Shown piece after piece: positions 19,981 to 28,605 of a stretch of 64,000 nucleotides of DNA. Origin of the DNA: Closterium sp. Naga37s-1 (Eukaryota > Streptophyta > Zygnematophyceae > Desmidiales > Closteriaceae). The notes under the pieces were generated by a model. That model was given only the letters and a program-made list of their open reading frames with translations. It had not been told where the DNA came from and did not search any database. The translations under genes and the position numbers were made by a program. The stretch covers positions 3,035,501-3,099,500 of the forward strand of contig CANJKZ010000955.1 in NCBI GenBank assembly GCA_947471745.1, written 5' to 3'. Every line of letters starts with the position of its first letter. Positions within the stretch are counted from its first letter, which is position 1.

Positions 19981-20469
19981 TCTGAAATTCCGAAGTCTTC
20001 AACCACTCAGCTTAATACGAGTGTCTCATGTCTCAGCCCAATTTTCTCCTAATCTCCCTTAAGCCACTATTCTCAGTATCACGACACAAGCTCCGCTTGC
20101 TTTACTTCTCGACTGCCTTTCTCCAGGGCAGCCTACACGAATCGATGTGGCTCAGCCGTCCATATGGCTTCACTGGGTCGTTCCCTCCTAGGGGCCAGTG
20201 GAGCCTTCGATGGCCCGTCTACATTCTGCGTCAAGCTCATCGTGGAGGGGTACAACACCTTGCGCGCAAGTCTAGCTTGCCTCAATTTCTTCCCGTCATC
20301 TCCTGACCCTTCTCTCTTTGTTTTCTCTTGCTCGAATCCGTTCCACATCCTCGTCTACGTTCGACCTAGTCTTCGCTACTCCAGACAGAGTCAACCTAGC
20401 CTCAGTGAAGGTCGAACTGTTGAGTTGCGCCCCTATCTTGATTTGCTGATAACTAGGGACAGAGTAGCA

Positions 20470-20816
20470 TGTGAGAGGTCCACTGGTGATCCCCAATGGA
20501 TCCTAGAGAAGGGTTACACACTCGCTGGCCTGGGGAGTTATGGGCGCACTGACCCGCTACTGAAAAAGGCCCTTTTATCCCAGTGGTCTAGTGACTGGGA
20601 TTCTGACATGGTATCAGAGCAAATGTCTCGGGTTCGAATCCCAGTGTGTTCACTTCGGGCATCCCAGTGCGGGGGGGTGTCAGAGGTCCACTGGTGATCC
20701 CCGATTGATCCTAGAGAAGGGTTACAGGCTCGCTGGCCTGGGGGGTTATGGGCGCACTGACCCGCTACTTAAACAAGCCCTTTTATCCCAATGGTCTAGT
20801 GGTTGGGATTCTGACA
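20470..20816 (+). mobile_element. Miniature LTR element G1 (TRIM-like) with tRNA-like module, TSD TAGCA
   Basis: 347 bp in total: 139-bp LTRs at 20,470-20,608 and 20,678-20,816, and only 69 bp between them. A 12-base match to the initiator tRNA-Met primer site (TGGTATCAGAGC, 20,609-20,620) starts at the first internal base, and a G7 polypurine tract (20,671-20,677) abuts the second LTR. Perfect 5-bp duplications TAGCA flank it, inside copia M. The LTRs differ at about 12 of 139 positions, so it is old. There is no coding capacity; an LTR element must have supplied the enzymes in trans. An A-box-like sequence (20,584-20,594) and a perfect B box GGTTCGAATCC (20,631-20,641) straddle the LTR/primer-site junction. 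Confidence 0.93.
20579..20644 (+). promoter_or_regulatory. tRNA-like module of G1 with A and B boxes
   Basis: Three successive potential hairpins: CCCAGT/ACTGGG (20,579-20,599, holding the A box); TCTGA/TCAGA with a 7-base loop CATGGTA (20,602-20,618, spanning LTR end and primer site); and TCGGG-TTCGAAT-CCCAG (20,628-20,644), a T-arm-like hairpin with a 7-base loop. The A to B spacing is 47 bases, within the range of tRNA-type Pol III promoters. The acceptor stem is not preserved, so this is tRNA-like, not a tRNA gene. Pol III use is inference. Confidence 0.6.
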
Positions 20817-21330
20817 TAGCATGCACCATCACTCTGACTATGTCACACATGGTACAAAAGACCCTTCAACGCTTTGGCCTTCAAGTCTCCTCCACACAGG
20901 CCACTCGTCTTGCTGTTTGCCATACACTCTCGACTCCTGTCCCTGATGATCCTGTTGAGCCCAGAGGTTTGAACGCACGGCTGGTGGTGTGCCGCATGTG
21001 CCTAATTACCTGCGTTCGCCCGGACCTCGTAGCATCCTTACTCGCTTTGTTGCGAGTAGGAGACATCGACTTAAGCAGTGGTCGGTTGCTAATAGGGTAT
21101 TGTGTTATATGGATAGAACATCAGGCATGGGGATTTTGCTTTGAGGACTTCAGCCTATTGTACTCACGGGATACACTGACACTTCGTAGGCAGACGACAT
21201 CGAGAGTCTCCGGTCCTTTCTGGGTTACTACTTCAGTCTTGGTGCCTGAGCTGTCTCGAGGAGTGTTCGTTGTCGGTGCCACAATCCAGCTGTGAGGAAG
21301 AGATATGTGCTGGTGCTATGGCTAGTGATC

Positions 21331-21944
21331 CTTAAAAAAAAATGCTATGTGAAAAAAATGTGCGTGAGGGATCAGCCTGTAATGAAGAAAAAGGGGTGAA
21401 AAAACAGAAATTTTCACTCTGGAAGTATGAAATTTCAGCCAAACATGAAGGCTGCCAAAAGAAAAACCTAGCTATATAAATTAACCCTGAAAAGGGGCTG
21501 AATATGTGTAAAAGGGCCGCAATCAGAGGGCATAGACCCACCTATGTATTGACACAACAATGTCTTTCTAAAAGCTGCGTTGTTGCGGATGATACCATGT
21601 AACCTACACGTGAGTAATTTTCGGGAGTGTGTAGTCCAAAAATTCGGTCAATCCTGGTGCGGAGCACCACACACTGGCTCGAAGGTAGGGCTAGTGGTCG
21701 GGCGAGGGCAGGGGTTTGTTAGCCGGGGGGGTGGGGGGGGGGAGGATGTGTAGGGGCCAAGAGGCGCGGGTGTGGGAGCAAGGGTGGTAGTGGTGGACGT
21801 AGTTCATGTGTGTAGATTCTCATGGCGTGTGTAACAAGCAATGCAATACAAAACGATACAATTTAGGTTGTCCTGACCTTTTGTTGAAAAACTACGAATA
21901 ATGCAAACAACATCTGATGACAAAATACAATAGAACGTCGGCTA
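21331..21944. other. Non-coding spacer
   Basis: No coding homology recognised. It holds A-rich runs, a G-rich stretch near 21,720-21,745 and otherwise unremarkable sequence. Confidence 0.5.
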
Positions 21945-22388
21945 TAGGACCCGGGGGACTCTCTACAAATGCACAAAAAAATGCTACGGTGGACATTAAG
22001 GTGGCAGTAATTTTTTAAGACCCGGGGTACACTTATTTATCACCTATCAATCTGCTATTTAGGGTGTACGGCTCCATTTGGGGCGGGGGGGTCTTATATT
22101 CATAACGAAAAGTGCAAATTTTGAGCGAGTGGCGTGTCAGATTTGTGTCAGAATTCGAATCTGACACAAATATAGTGCCAGAATTCGAGTCTGACACAAA
22201 AGGCGTGTCAGAATTCGAATGTGTACGAGTAAAAGCTGACGCGCAATAGCAATACCAACGACCGTATCTAGAAAAGGGGGAAATTACAATGATTAGGGGC
22301 AAAAGGGGGGTCCTCACAAAACCTGCCACAATAAGAGTCCCACTACCCATTCAGGAGTCCCGGGGGACCCTTATACAAGCGGGTCCTA
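21945..22388. mobile_element. Candidate MITE with short terminal inverted repeats
   Basis: The ends TAGGACCCG (21,945-21,953) and CGGGTCCTA (22,380-22,388) are perfect inverted repeats. If TA is taken as the target duplication, the terminal repeat is GGACCCG, resembling Tc1/mariner-type MITEs. The body is non-coding and contains palindromic units. Termini this short can arise by chance. Confidence 0.35.
22128..22225. repeat. Palindromic short repeats
   Basis: TGTCAGAATTCGAATCTGACA-like units recur about three to four times. Each is an inverted repeat of TGTCAGA with TCTGACA around an ATTCGAA centre. Confidence 0.75.
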
Positions 22389-22533
22389 CAGTATATAAAG
22401 ATTTTATGATTTACTTAAAATGTTGAAGATTGTGATTTGACTAGAAGAGGTCTTTGATGTAAAGGAGGCAACCTCCTTCATATTCTTGCAGGTCCGCTGC
22501 CACCTAGACTCATTTTCATTATTTTTTGTTTAC

Positions 22534-22908
22534 TGTCAGTGGATCTGCACTGTGGATGCCCGATCGAGCCTACGGGGGGTTACAGGTGCGTTCGCCTGGG
22601 GGGTTATGGGCGCACAAACCCGCCATGCAAACAAGCCCTTTTATCCCAGTGGTCTATTGACTGGGATTGTGACATGGTATCAGACCGGTCTCGGGTTCGA
22701 ATCCCGGTGTATGCACATGTAGGTCGTTGCCGCTGTGCTCAGTCATGGGCCTCCCAGTGTGGGGGGGTGTCAGTAGATCTGCACTGTGGATGCCCGATTG
22801 ATCCTACGGGGGGTTACAGGCGCGTTCACCTAGGGGGTTATGGGCGCACAAACCCGCCATACAAACAAGCCCTTATATACCAGTGGTCTAGTGACTGGGA
22901 TTCTGACA
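22534..22908 (+). mobile_element. Miniature LTR element G2 (TRIM-like), TSD TTTAC
   Basis: 375 bp: 141-bp LTRs at 22,534-22,674 and 22,768-22,908, and 93 bp internal. The primer site (TGGTATCAGACC, 22,675-22,686) directly follows the first LTR and a G7 tract directly precedes the second. Perfect 5-bp duplications TTTAC flank it. The LTRs differ at about 11 of 141 positions. It is a second, independent copy of the G1 family: the LTR 3' half, primer site, B-box block (GGTTCGAATCC, 22,694-22,704) and polypurine end are conserved, while the LTR 5' part and internal spacer differ. Confidence 0.93.
22645..22707 (+). promoter_or_regulatory. tRNA-like module of G2 with A and B boxes
   Basis: CCCAGT/ACTGGG hairpin (22,645-22,665), A-box-like sequence at 22,650-22,660, and a T-arm-like hairpin TCGGG-TTCGAAT-CCCGG (22,691-22,707) in which all five stem positions can pair, counting one wobble. 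Spacing between boxes is 44 bases. It matches the position of the G1 module exactly relative to the LTR end. Confidence 0.6.
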
Positions 22909-23980
22909 TTTACTTCAACACACTCTCTAAACCCCTTCTATGCATAGAGTAGGGCATAGGAGTACGCTGGTTGAAGACGTAACGTCGGACTCTCGTCCAT
23001 GGCGACTTGTTTTGTTTTCGCAGTATACGATCGTCTTCCCGTGCCAAGAATGGTTACGCGCAGCAGCGACAGGCGCAGATCCCCGACAAGGGATGAGGAT
23101 CCGATTGTAGACGATCACGATCTCCTTGTCAAATTGGCAGAAACGCGACATTGCCTGCGCTATAGCTGTTAAATGGCACGAGGTAACCCCCATTTTCCAA
23201 CAAAATTCATTGCCAAAGGAACATGTCGAAATGGTAGTAACGGTGGTAACGAGTGCAGAGGTCCTCCTGAATTTCACTACAAGGGGCGTTCTCCACACAG
23301 AGCTGCTGATACGACACAGCCAGGCAAAAATGCCCAAGCTCGGCCGGCCCCAACACCACAGGCGTAGGACTGCATTGATTGTGGTCCTGCGCGTGCAGAT
23401 CGCAATCATCGCGAATCCGCTCGAGCATATCGCGATCCACACGATTTTACTCGAGGAGATCGCAATCGCAATTCTGCGCACACAAATCGTGACTATGATC
23501 CAGCGTGCGCAGATCGCGACCGTCAAATGCGGGAATCTGTACGTGAGAATTGTCGCCCTAATTCTGCAAATTGCCACATGAATCAAGGCGACAAGCAAGG
23601 TAGGCACAATCAGGCAGGGATATCGGAAATCGCCGAAATTTTTGCTCGCATTGACCCTGCCAGCCAGCAGATTCACTAACGAGTCTTCACCAAAACTGGC
23701 AAGGAACGCTTAATAGTCAGATCAGTGCTTTTAAAGAGTGCAATACAATGAAAAACAACTCGGCGTGTTGTACCGAAAACAACTTTGGATTTGCAGCAAA
23801 TAATTACGAGGTGATTCGACATATGCTTGGCCTTCTTGCAGCGCTCCACCGCAGCAAGGCTGGTTATCATACAGCAGCAGCGGATCCCATACCACAAGAT
23901 TTGGCTAACGGCACAGTAGATTCCCTGAGAGCTCGACACTGAAGCTGACACCCCTTCAAAGGTTGTATTACACGATGACT
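22909..23980 (+). pseudogene. Unrecognised arginine/aspartate-rich coding relic
   Basis: The plus strand between about 23,000 and 23,670 reads as a basic, low-complexity protein with segments such as RSSDRRRSPTRDEDPIVDD, CRNGSNGGNECRGPPEFHYK, YRDPHDFTRGDRNRNSAHTN and DPACADRDRQMRESVRENC. The RD-rich, Cys-containing composition recalls nucleic-acid-binding gag tails, but no canonical zinc knuckle and no enzyme motif is present. The frame is broken. It could be retroelement gag, a LINE ORF1-like protein or an eroded host gene; I cannot decide. The rest of the interval shows nothing recognisable. Confidence 0.3.
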
Positions 23981-24215
23981 TGTTGAGATAGGAGCACAAG
24001 TGGTAGTTAAGTTTAGGTAGGGCCTAGGCTTAGTAGCCTAGGCCAAGGGGAAGTCGAGAAAGTTGTGCCAAGGAGAAAGTTGAGAATGGGAATGATGTTC
24101 ACTATAGCACTAGGGTACATATAGCAAACAGAGCATGCAAAGAAGGTGCACCACCAACAGTTTATAATAACTACACTAAACTACAGCTACAGGCAGTTAC
24201 ATATATATTCTAACA
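23981..24215 (-). repeat. LTR of E1 (3' LTR on the minus strand)
   Basis: On the plus strand it runs TGTTGAGATAGGAGCAC to ATTCTAACA, 235 bp, identical by eye to 25,352-25,586. Confidence 0.95.
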
Positions 24216-25038
24216 CTCCCCCATAACTGCCTGCAGCAGGAGTTTGTGCAGAACACAACCTGCAGGGGTACACCAGCAACAGCAACAGCAGGCACGGTAA
24301 CAGAGCAGGTACAGCAGCAAAGGGACAGGCGACAGCAAGACATTCTTGCCACCCCCTTAGTCTCTTCCCCCCCCGACCACAGGAGGGGCAGCAGGGAGAG
24401 TGAGGAGGCGGGCTGGCTCTGGCTGGTCACCCCCTCCATCTCCTCACCCTCCCCCTCCCCCTCCCCCCCACACTGCTGCAGGAGCAGCAGAGGGGGGAAG
24501 AGAGGAGAGGTGGAGGGACGGCTGCTGGTTGGTCTCACACCCGCCACCCCAGTGCCACTCCCCCGGCTCCCCCACACCCTCACACCCTCCCCCCCAGCGG
24601 CAGCTGCAGCAGTGGGAACGAAAGGAGGAGGAGGGGAAGGGAAGCACACCACCCATCACCCCCACACCCGCCACCCTCATACCCTCCCCCCCACGGCTGC
24701 AGGGAGACGAAGGAGGAGGGGGTGGGCGGGGAGAAAGCCGCAGAGCGGCTACAGAGGGTCGGCGCGGGTAGGTCAGGGGCGGCTGCAGCGAGTGCAGGCG
24801 CGGGGTGAGGCAGAGGCGGCTGCACCGAGTGCAGGAGCGGGGGCGGCTGCTCCAAGGGCAGGTGCTGGGTGGTGCAGGGGCGGCTGCAGCGAGTGCAGGC
24901 GCGGGTGAGGCAGGGGCACCGCCGCGGGCGCCAGGGGCGGGTCCGCGGCGGCTCAGGACACCGTCGCGGGCGCCAGGGGCGGATCCGCGGTGGCTCAGGT
25001 CACCGTCGCGCACCACGGGGCACACGACGGGCAGTTTA

Positions 25039-25218
25039 GGGCACCGTCGCGTGCCACGGGGCGCACGACGGGCAGGGCACCGTCGCGTGCCACGGGGCGC
25101 ATGACGGGCAGGGCACCGTCGCGTGCCACGGGGTGCACGACGGGCAGGGCACCGTCGCGTGCCACGGGGCGCACGACGGGCAGGGCACCGTCGCGTGCCA
25201 CGGGGCGCGCGACGGGCA
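25039..25218. repeat. 36-bp minisatellite in E1
   Basis: Five near-identical 36-bp units beginning GGGCACCGTCGCGTGCCACG. As 36 is a multiple of three, the minus strand reads an uninterrupted 12-residue repeat of the ARRAPRGTRRCP type. Looser related units lie just upstream, at about 24,950-25,038. Confidence 0.9.
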
Positions 25219-25351
25219 GAAAAGATGTCACGCGCCACCCGGGCGCGGGACAGGACGAAAATCGCCACGCGCCCGAGGCGCGCGACCGGAAAAACAGCAG
25301 CGGAAGCGTGAGGCGGGCCCACAGGCCTGGACTTAACAGGCTCTGATTCCA

Positions 25352-25586
25352 TGTTGAGATAGGAGCACAAGTGGTAGTTAAGTTTAGGTAGGGCCTAGGC
25401 TTAGTAGCCTAGGCCAAGGGGAAGTCGAGAAAGTTGTGCCAAGGAGAAAGTTGAGAATGGGAATGATGTTCACTATAGCACTAGGGTACATATAGCAAAC
25501 AGAGCATGCAAAGAAGGTGCACCACCAACAGTTTATAATAACTACACTAAACTACAGCTACAGGCAGTTACATATATATTCTAACA
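25352..25586 (-). repeat. LTR of E1 (5' LTR on the minus strand)
   Basis: Identical by eye to 23,981-24,215. The primer site adjoins it at 25,339-25,351. Confidence 0.95.
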
Positions 25587-25591
25587 TGACT

Positions 25592-26040
25592 ATTCACTTG
25601 CACCGACATGGTTTCGTCTACTTGAGCTGCTCTTAAGGATTCGCCACTTTGAGAGCTTACGACAAATTCATTTCTCAACTAAACGCAAATCCACTGAGTA
25701 GGATTGCGCGCCTTGGGCTTACCTACCATCTCAAATTCGAATCACTTAAAAAGATGGTCTAGAGAGTGAGAACCACTTGAAAACGTCCAGCAGCCACAGG
25801 ACTAGAATGATAGAGGAAGTACAAGCATTAAGGCATAGAATGGTTGGAGTTGGGAACTCCAAGAGAACCATGAGAGGGAAGGGATTTTCCAAGATCTAGG
25901 GAAGGATGGTGGGAACCTTCTTAGCAGCAAGGATGCAACCCTCATCATGAGGTCCTTGAGGTGTCACATGCAAAATCCAATCTAGTTGGATTCTGCCTAT
26001 GTGTTGCAACATTTGCAATCCATGCTAGAAACGCCTAGCC
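25592..26040. other. Unassigned spacer between E1 and F
   Basis: No coding homology, repeat or RNA gene recognised. Confidence 0.5.
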
Positions 26041-26045
26041 ACCCC

Positions 26046-26447
26046 TGTGAGAGTAGGCCGACGTTCGACATATTTCTCATTTCCATAATTTTACTCCATC
26101 TTATTCTCCTTATTTTCCTCTTTCATTTGCACTTTATTTCACCTCAATCGGACTACTATTCTATTTTCTAGAGCTTTCCGATTATTTCACTTATTTGGTA
26201 TTTTCGGCATCGACATTTACATTATACGGCACCGACAGCACCGACAGTGGTGTACAAGGCGTAATATCGCCATAATCCGAAGTGCCAATGGGCTTGCGTG
26301 CTTATGCGCACTTGTGATTATCTATTCTAGAAGAGCGCTTTCCCGAAGGTTCGGATTATCTGTTGTTTCTATGTATTTCTTAGTATAAATATGCCTTGTA
26401 CTCACCTTTAGTGCAACATTCTCGAGTGGAAATTCAATCCTGTGACA
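26046..26447 (+). repeat. 5' LTR of F
   Basis: TGTGAGAGTA to CCTGTGACA, 402 bp. A TATAAAT box lies at 26,384-26,390, about 60 bases before the LTR end, and is the likely Pol II core promoter (inference). Confidence 0.95.
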
Positions 26448-26449
26448 CT

Positions 26450-26462
26450 TGGTATCAGAGCC
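26450..26462 (+). other. Primer binding site of F
   Basis: TGGTATCAGAGCC, two bases after the LTR, complementary to the initiator tRNA-Met 3' end. Confidence 0.9.
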
Positions 26463-26624
26463 GTTTTCACTCGCGGAGTTTCAGCTAAGCAGCGCACTCA
26501 AGAAATTCCTGCTTCGAAAAACCGCCGGGGGCGACGAATTCGGCGCTGACGCTGGTAAGCACCAGATTCCGCGTTTTTTGAATAACCCCCCTCGCGCGTT
26601 TTTTGAACAGGATCGTGAGTTCGA

Positions 26625-27834
26625 TTGTTGGCGAAAACGTTTGCGAGACAGGGACGACAATTGCGAATTGTCGGGACCTATATCGAGCGGTGCAGAAGTA
26701 ACAAGACCGACGCGCAACGGATCGAACGACTTCGGGTGAAAGCGCGCGACATGGCGAAAATTGCGACAGAAGCAGAATCGATCGTGATTTCGCAGCAGTC
26801 GCGAAATTTTCCCAAGGCCCAAGAAATTCGATCCCCCAACACCTTTGATGGGGAGATCGACGCAAGGCACTGGCTTTTGGCGATCGAAATTTTTTTTGCC
26901 GCCATTGGATGGACAGCACCAGCACTCGACAGAAACAGAATTAATTTTGCAGCAACACTATTGCGCGGACCAGCAATTGAATGGATAAGCGGAAGCGGTT
27001 TATTAAACCAAGGTGAAGCGACGTGGCAGCAGTTCCGAGAACGATTACTACAAGCCAATTAATGCAGCGTTAATCGCCCGCGACAAAATGCATCGTCATC
27101 GACAAATCGGGAGCGTCACAAACTACACACAACAAATGGAGGAGTTGTTCAACCGCATCCCCGACGTCACAGAAGGCGAAAAAATTAGAGCATTCATCGT
27201 GGGGCTGAAAAAAGAAACACGACAACACGTTGCGGCCGCAAATTGGAGCAGCTACAACGACGTCGTTTCAGCAGCGGAACGTTTCGACGTAACCACGATC
27301 GGAACACGACGACTTCATGGACGAGCTAGAAGACATGGAGGACGCTTGGCTAACCCCACGTACGCCGACCCGATGGAACTCGATCGAATCGACGCGAAGG
27401 CAAGACCAAAGAAGAACAAATCTAAGTGTTCTTTCTGCGGCAAGCCCGGACATCGACTCATCGATTGTGACGAAATGAAAACTGCACGTTCAGCGATTAG
27501 GGACCGCAGCAGTGGAGCAGATTTAATGCGAATATTGGAGGATCGTGGAGTGATTTTTTCAAACCACGAACGGACTCTACCAGGGAAAATCGCCGAGGGA
27601 AATAAAATCTCCGCGACACAAGACCCTGCTGGACCCGGACAACTCCAAAAAGGCCCTGTAAAAAGTAAGCACCCCTTCAAAATATCATACAAGGATGCTT
27701 TACTTGGAAAAAATTCCCTTGGGTCTACGACCTTTGTGAAATCACGAGAGAGGCTCCAGAAGAAAAAGAATGTACCGGTACGACAACTACAGCAGCTGCG
27801 CATGGAGAACCAACAACGGAGCATGGAAGATTGA
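26625..27834 (+). pseudogene. F gag region
   Basis: Encodes the Ty3 gag core, with SPNTFDGEIDARHWLLAIEI, then ATLLRGPAIEWISGSG and EATWQQFRERL, followed by RHRQIGSVTNYTQQMEELF and RAFIVGLKKETRQHV. A basic segment and the zinc knuckle CSFCGKPGHRLIDC (about 27,429) complete it. Gag would build the particle and bind element RNA. Part of an element that is broken at a few points. Confidence 0.88.
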
Positions 27835-28099
27835 CCTTCCAACGACGACATCGTCCTCTCTCTGAAAAACCAGCCCACGTCGACCAACCGGTCCCCACGG
27901 AAGAAGTCGGTGGCGCTGAAGCAGCTCAAGAGGGAGCTGGAGGTCAACATGAAGCTGCGACGACCTCAAACCTCCTCTACAGATGCTTCTGCAACATCTG
28001 AACCATCTACGATATCTACCCCATCTATGAATTCTACTACGAGCTCGAGAACCACGTCGTCGACGACAACAAAAAATCATGGCAATAGGGAACGGCAGG

Positions 28100-28527
28100 A
28101 CCGGCCATGTGCCACCCCAGGAGAAAACACAGAGCTATGGGAAATGCCCTATGATCCAATCAACGAGACGATCAACGGGTACAACGAGCAATGCCAAAAA
28201 CTTTTGCTTGAGGTGATCTGCAATGGACGACGCCTTCAAGCACTCGTGGACAGCGGAGCATCCCATTCAGTATGCGACAAAGCAACCCTCGAACGCAACA
28301 ATGAGAAGTACACGCCTTCAAACTTCACAACTACGATGGTTGATGGAAGCAAATTACAAGTCTACGGTGAAGCAGCGTTACACCTGCAGATAGGTCCTCT
28401 TCGCTGGAAACCGACCCTACCCGTCACCAACATCAAAGGGCTAGACTTGATTCTTGGGAGAGATTTTCTGAAGAAGTTCAACCCCGAGATCAACTGGGTC
28501 ACCCGCACGGCGAGTATTTACAATTAA
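28100..28527 (+). pseudogene. F protease region
   Basis: Encodes a retropepsin-type aspartic protease: LQALVDSGASHSVCDKATLE with the catalytic DSGAS near 28,250, and the second conserved motif GLDLILGRDFLKKF near 28,440. It would process the polyprotein. It lies between gag and reverse transcriptase as expected. Confidence 0.88.
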
Positions 28528-28605
28528 GACAGAAGAGTTCCTCTTCCGAATTGGAGCAACACGGGAGATATTCCGGAGGAGACTCTCGCACGCTTCGAGA
28601 AGGAC

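Larger units (their letters stand above)
20090..21330 (+). pseudogene. Copia M relic (reverse transcriptase and RNase H)
   Basis: The plus strand shows FSTAFLQGSLHESMWLSRPY and GFTGSFPPRGQWSLRWPVY, then ITRDRVA. After the miniature element at 20,470-20,816 it resumes with TITLTMSHMVQKTLQRFG, MCLITCVRPDLV and an eroded RNase H end near CCAGCTGTGAGGAAGAGAT. It belongs to the A/C lineage. Heavily eroded, so older than A or C; it provides a clean host sequence that fixes both ends of the inserted miniature element. Confidence 0.8.
23981..25586 (-). mobile_element. Non-autonomous LTR element E1, TSD TGACT
   Basis: Two 235-bp LTRs (23,981-24,215 and 25,352-25,586) look identical by eye and are flanked by perfect TGACT duplications (23,976-23,980 and 25,587-25,591). 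The primer-site-like TGGAATCAGAGCC (25,339-25,351) and a purine-rich tract (24,216-24,226), both on the minus strand, set the orientation. The 1,136-bp interior has no gag or pol motif. It is GC-rich and low-complexity, with a 36-bp tandem array. Identical LTRs imply a very recent insertion, mobilised by another element's enzymes. Related solo LTRs occur at 33,179 and 42,089. Confidence 0.93.

Noticed and set aside
20579-20644. A tRNA gene near 20.6 kb (B box and T-arm present)
   Set aside because: The acceptor stem does not pair, the anticodon loop lacks the usual U33, and the stretch is the LTR end plus primer site of a miniature LTR element.
25039-25218. CRISPR array
   Set aside because: Units are contiguous 36-bp tandem repeats with no spacers, in a eukaryotic LTR element.
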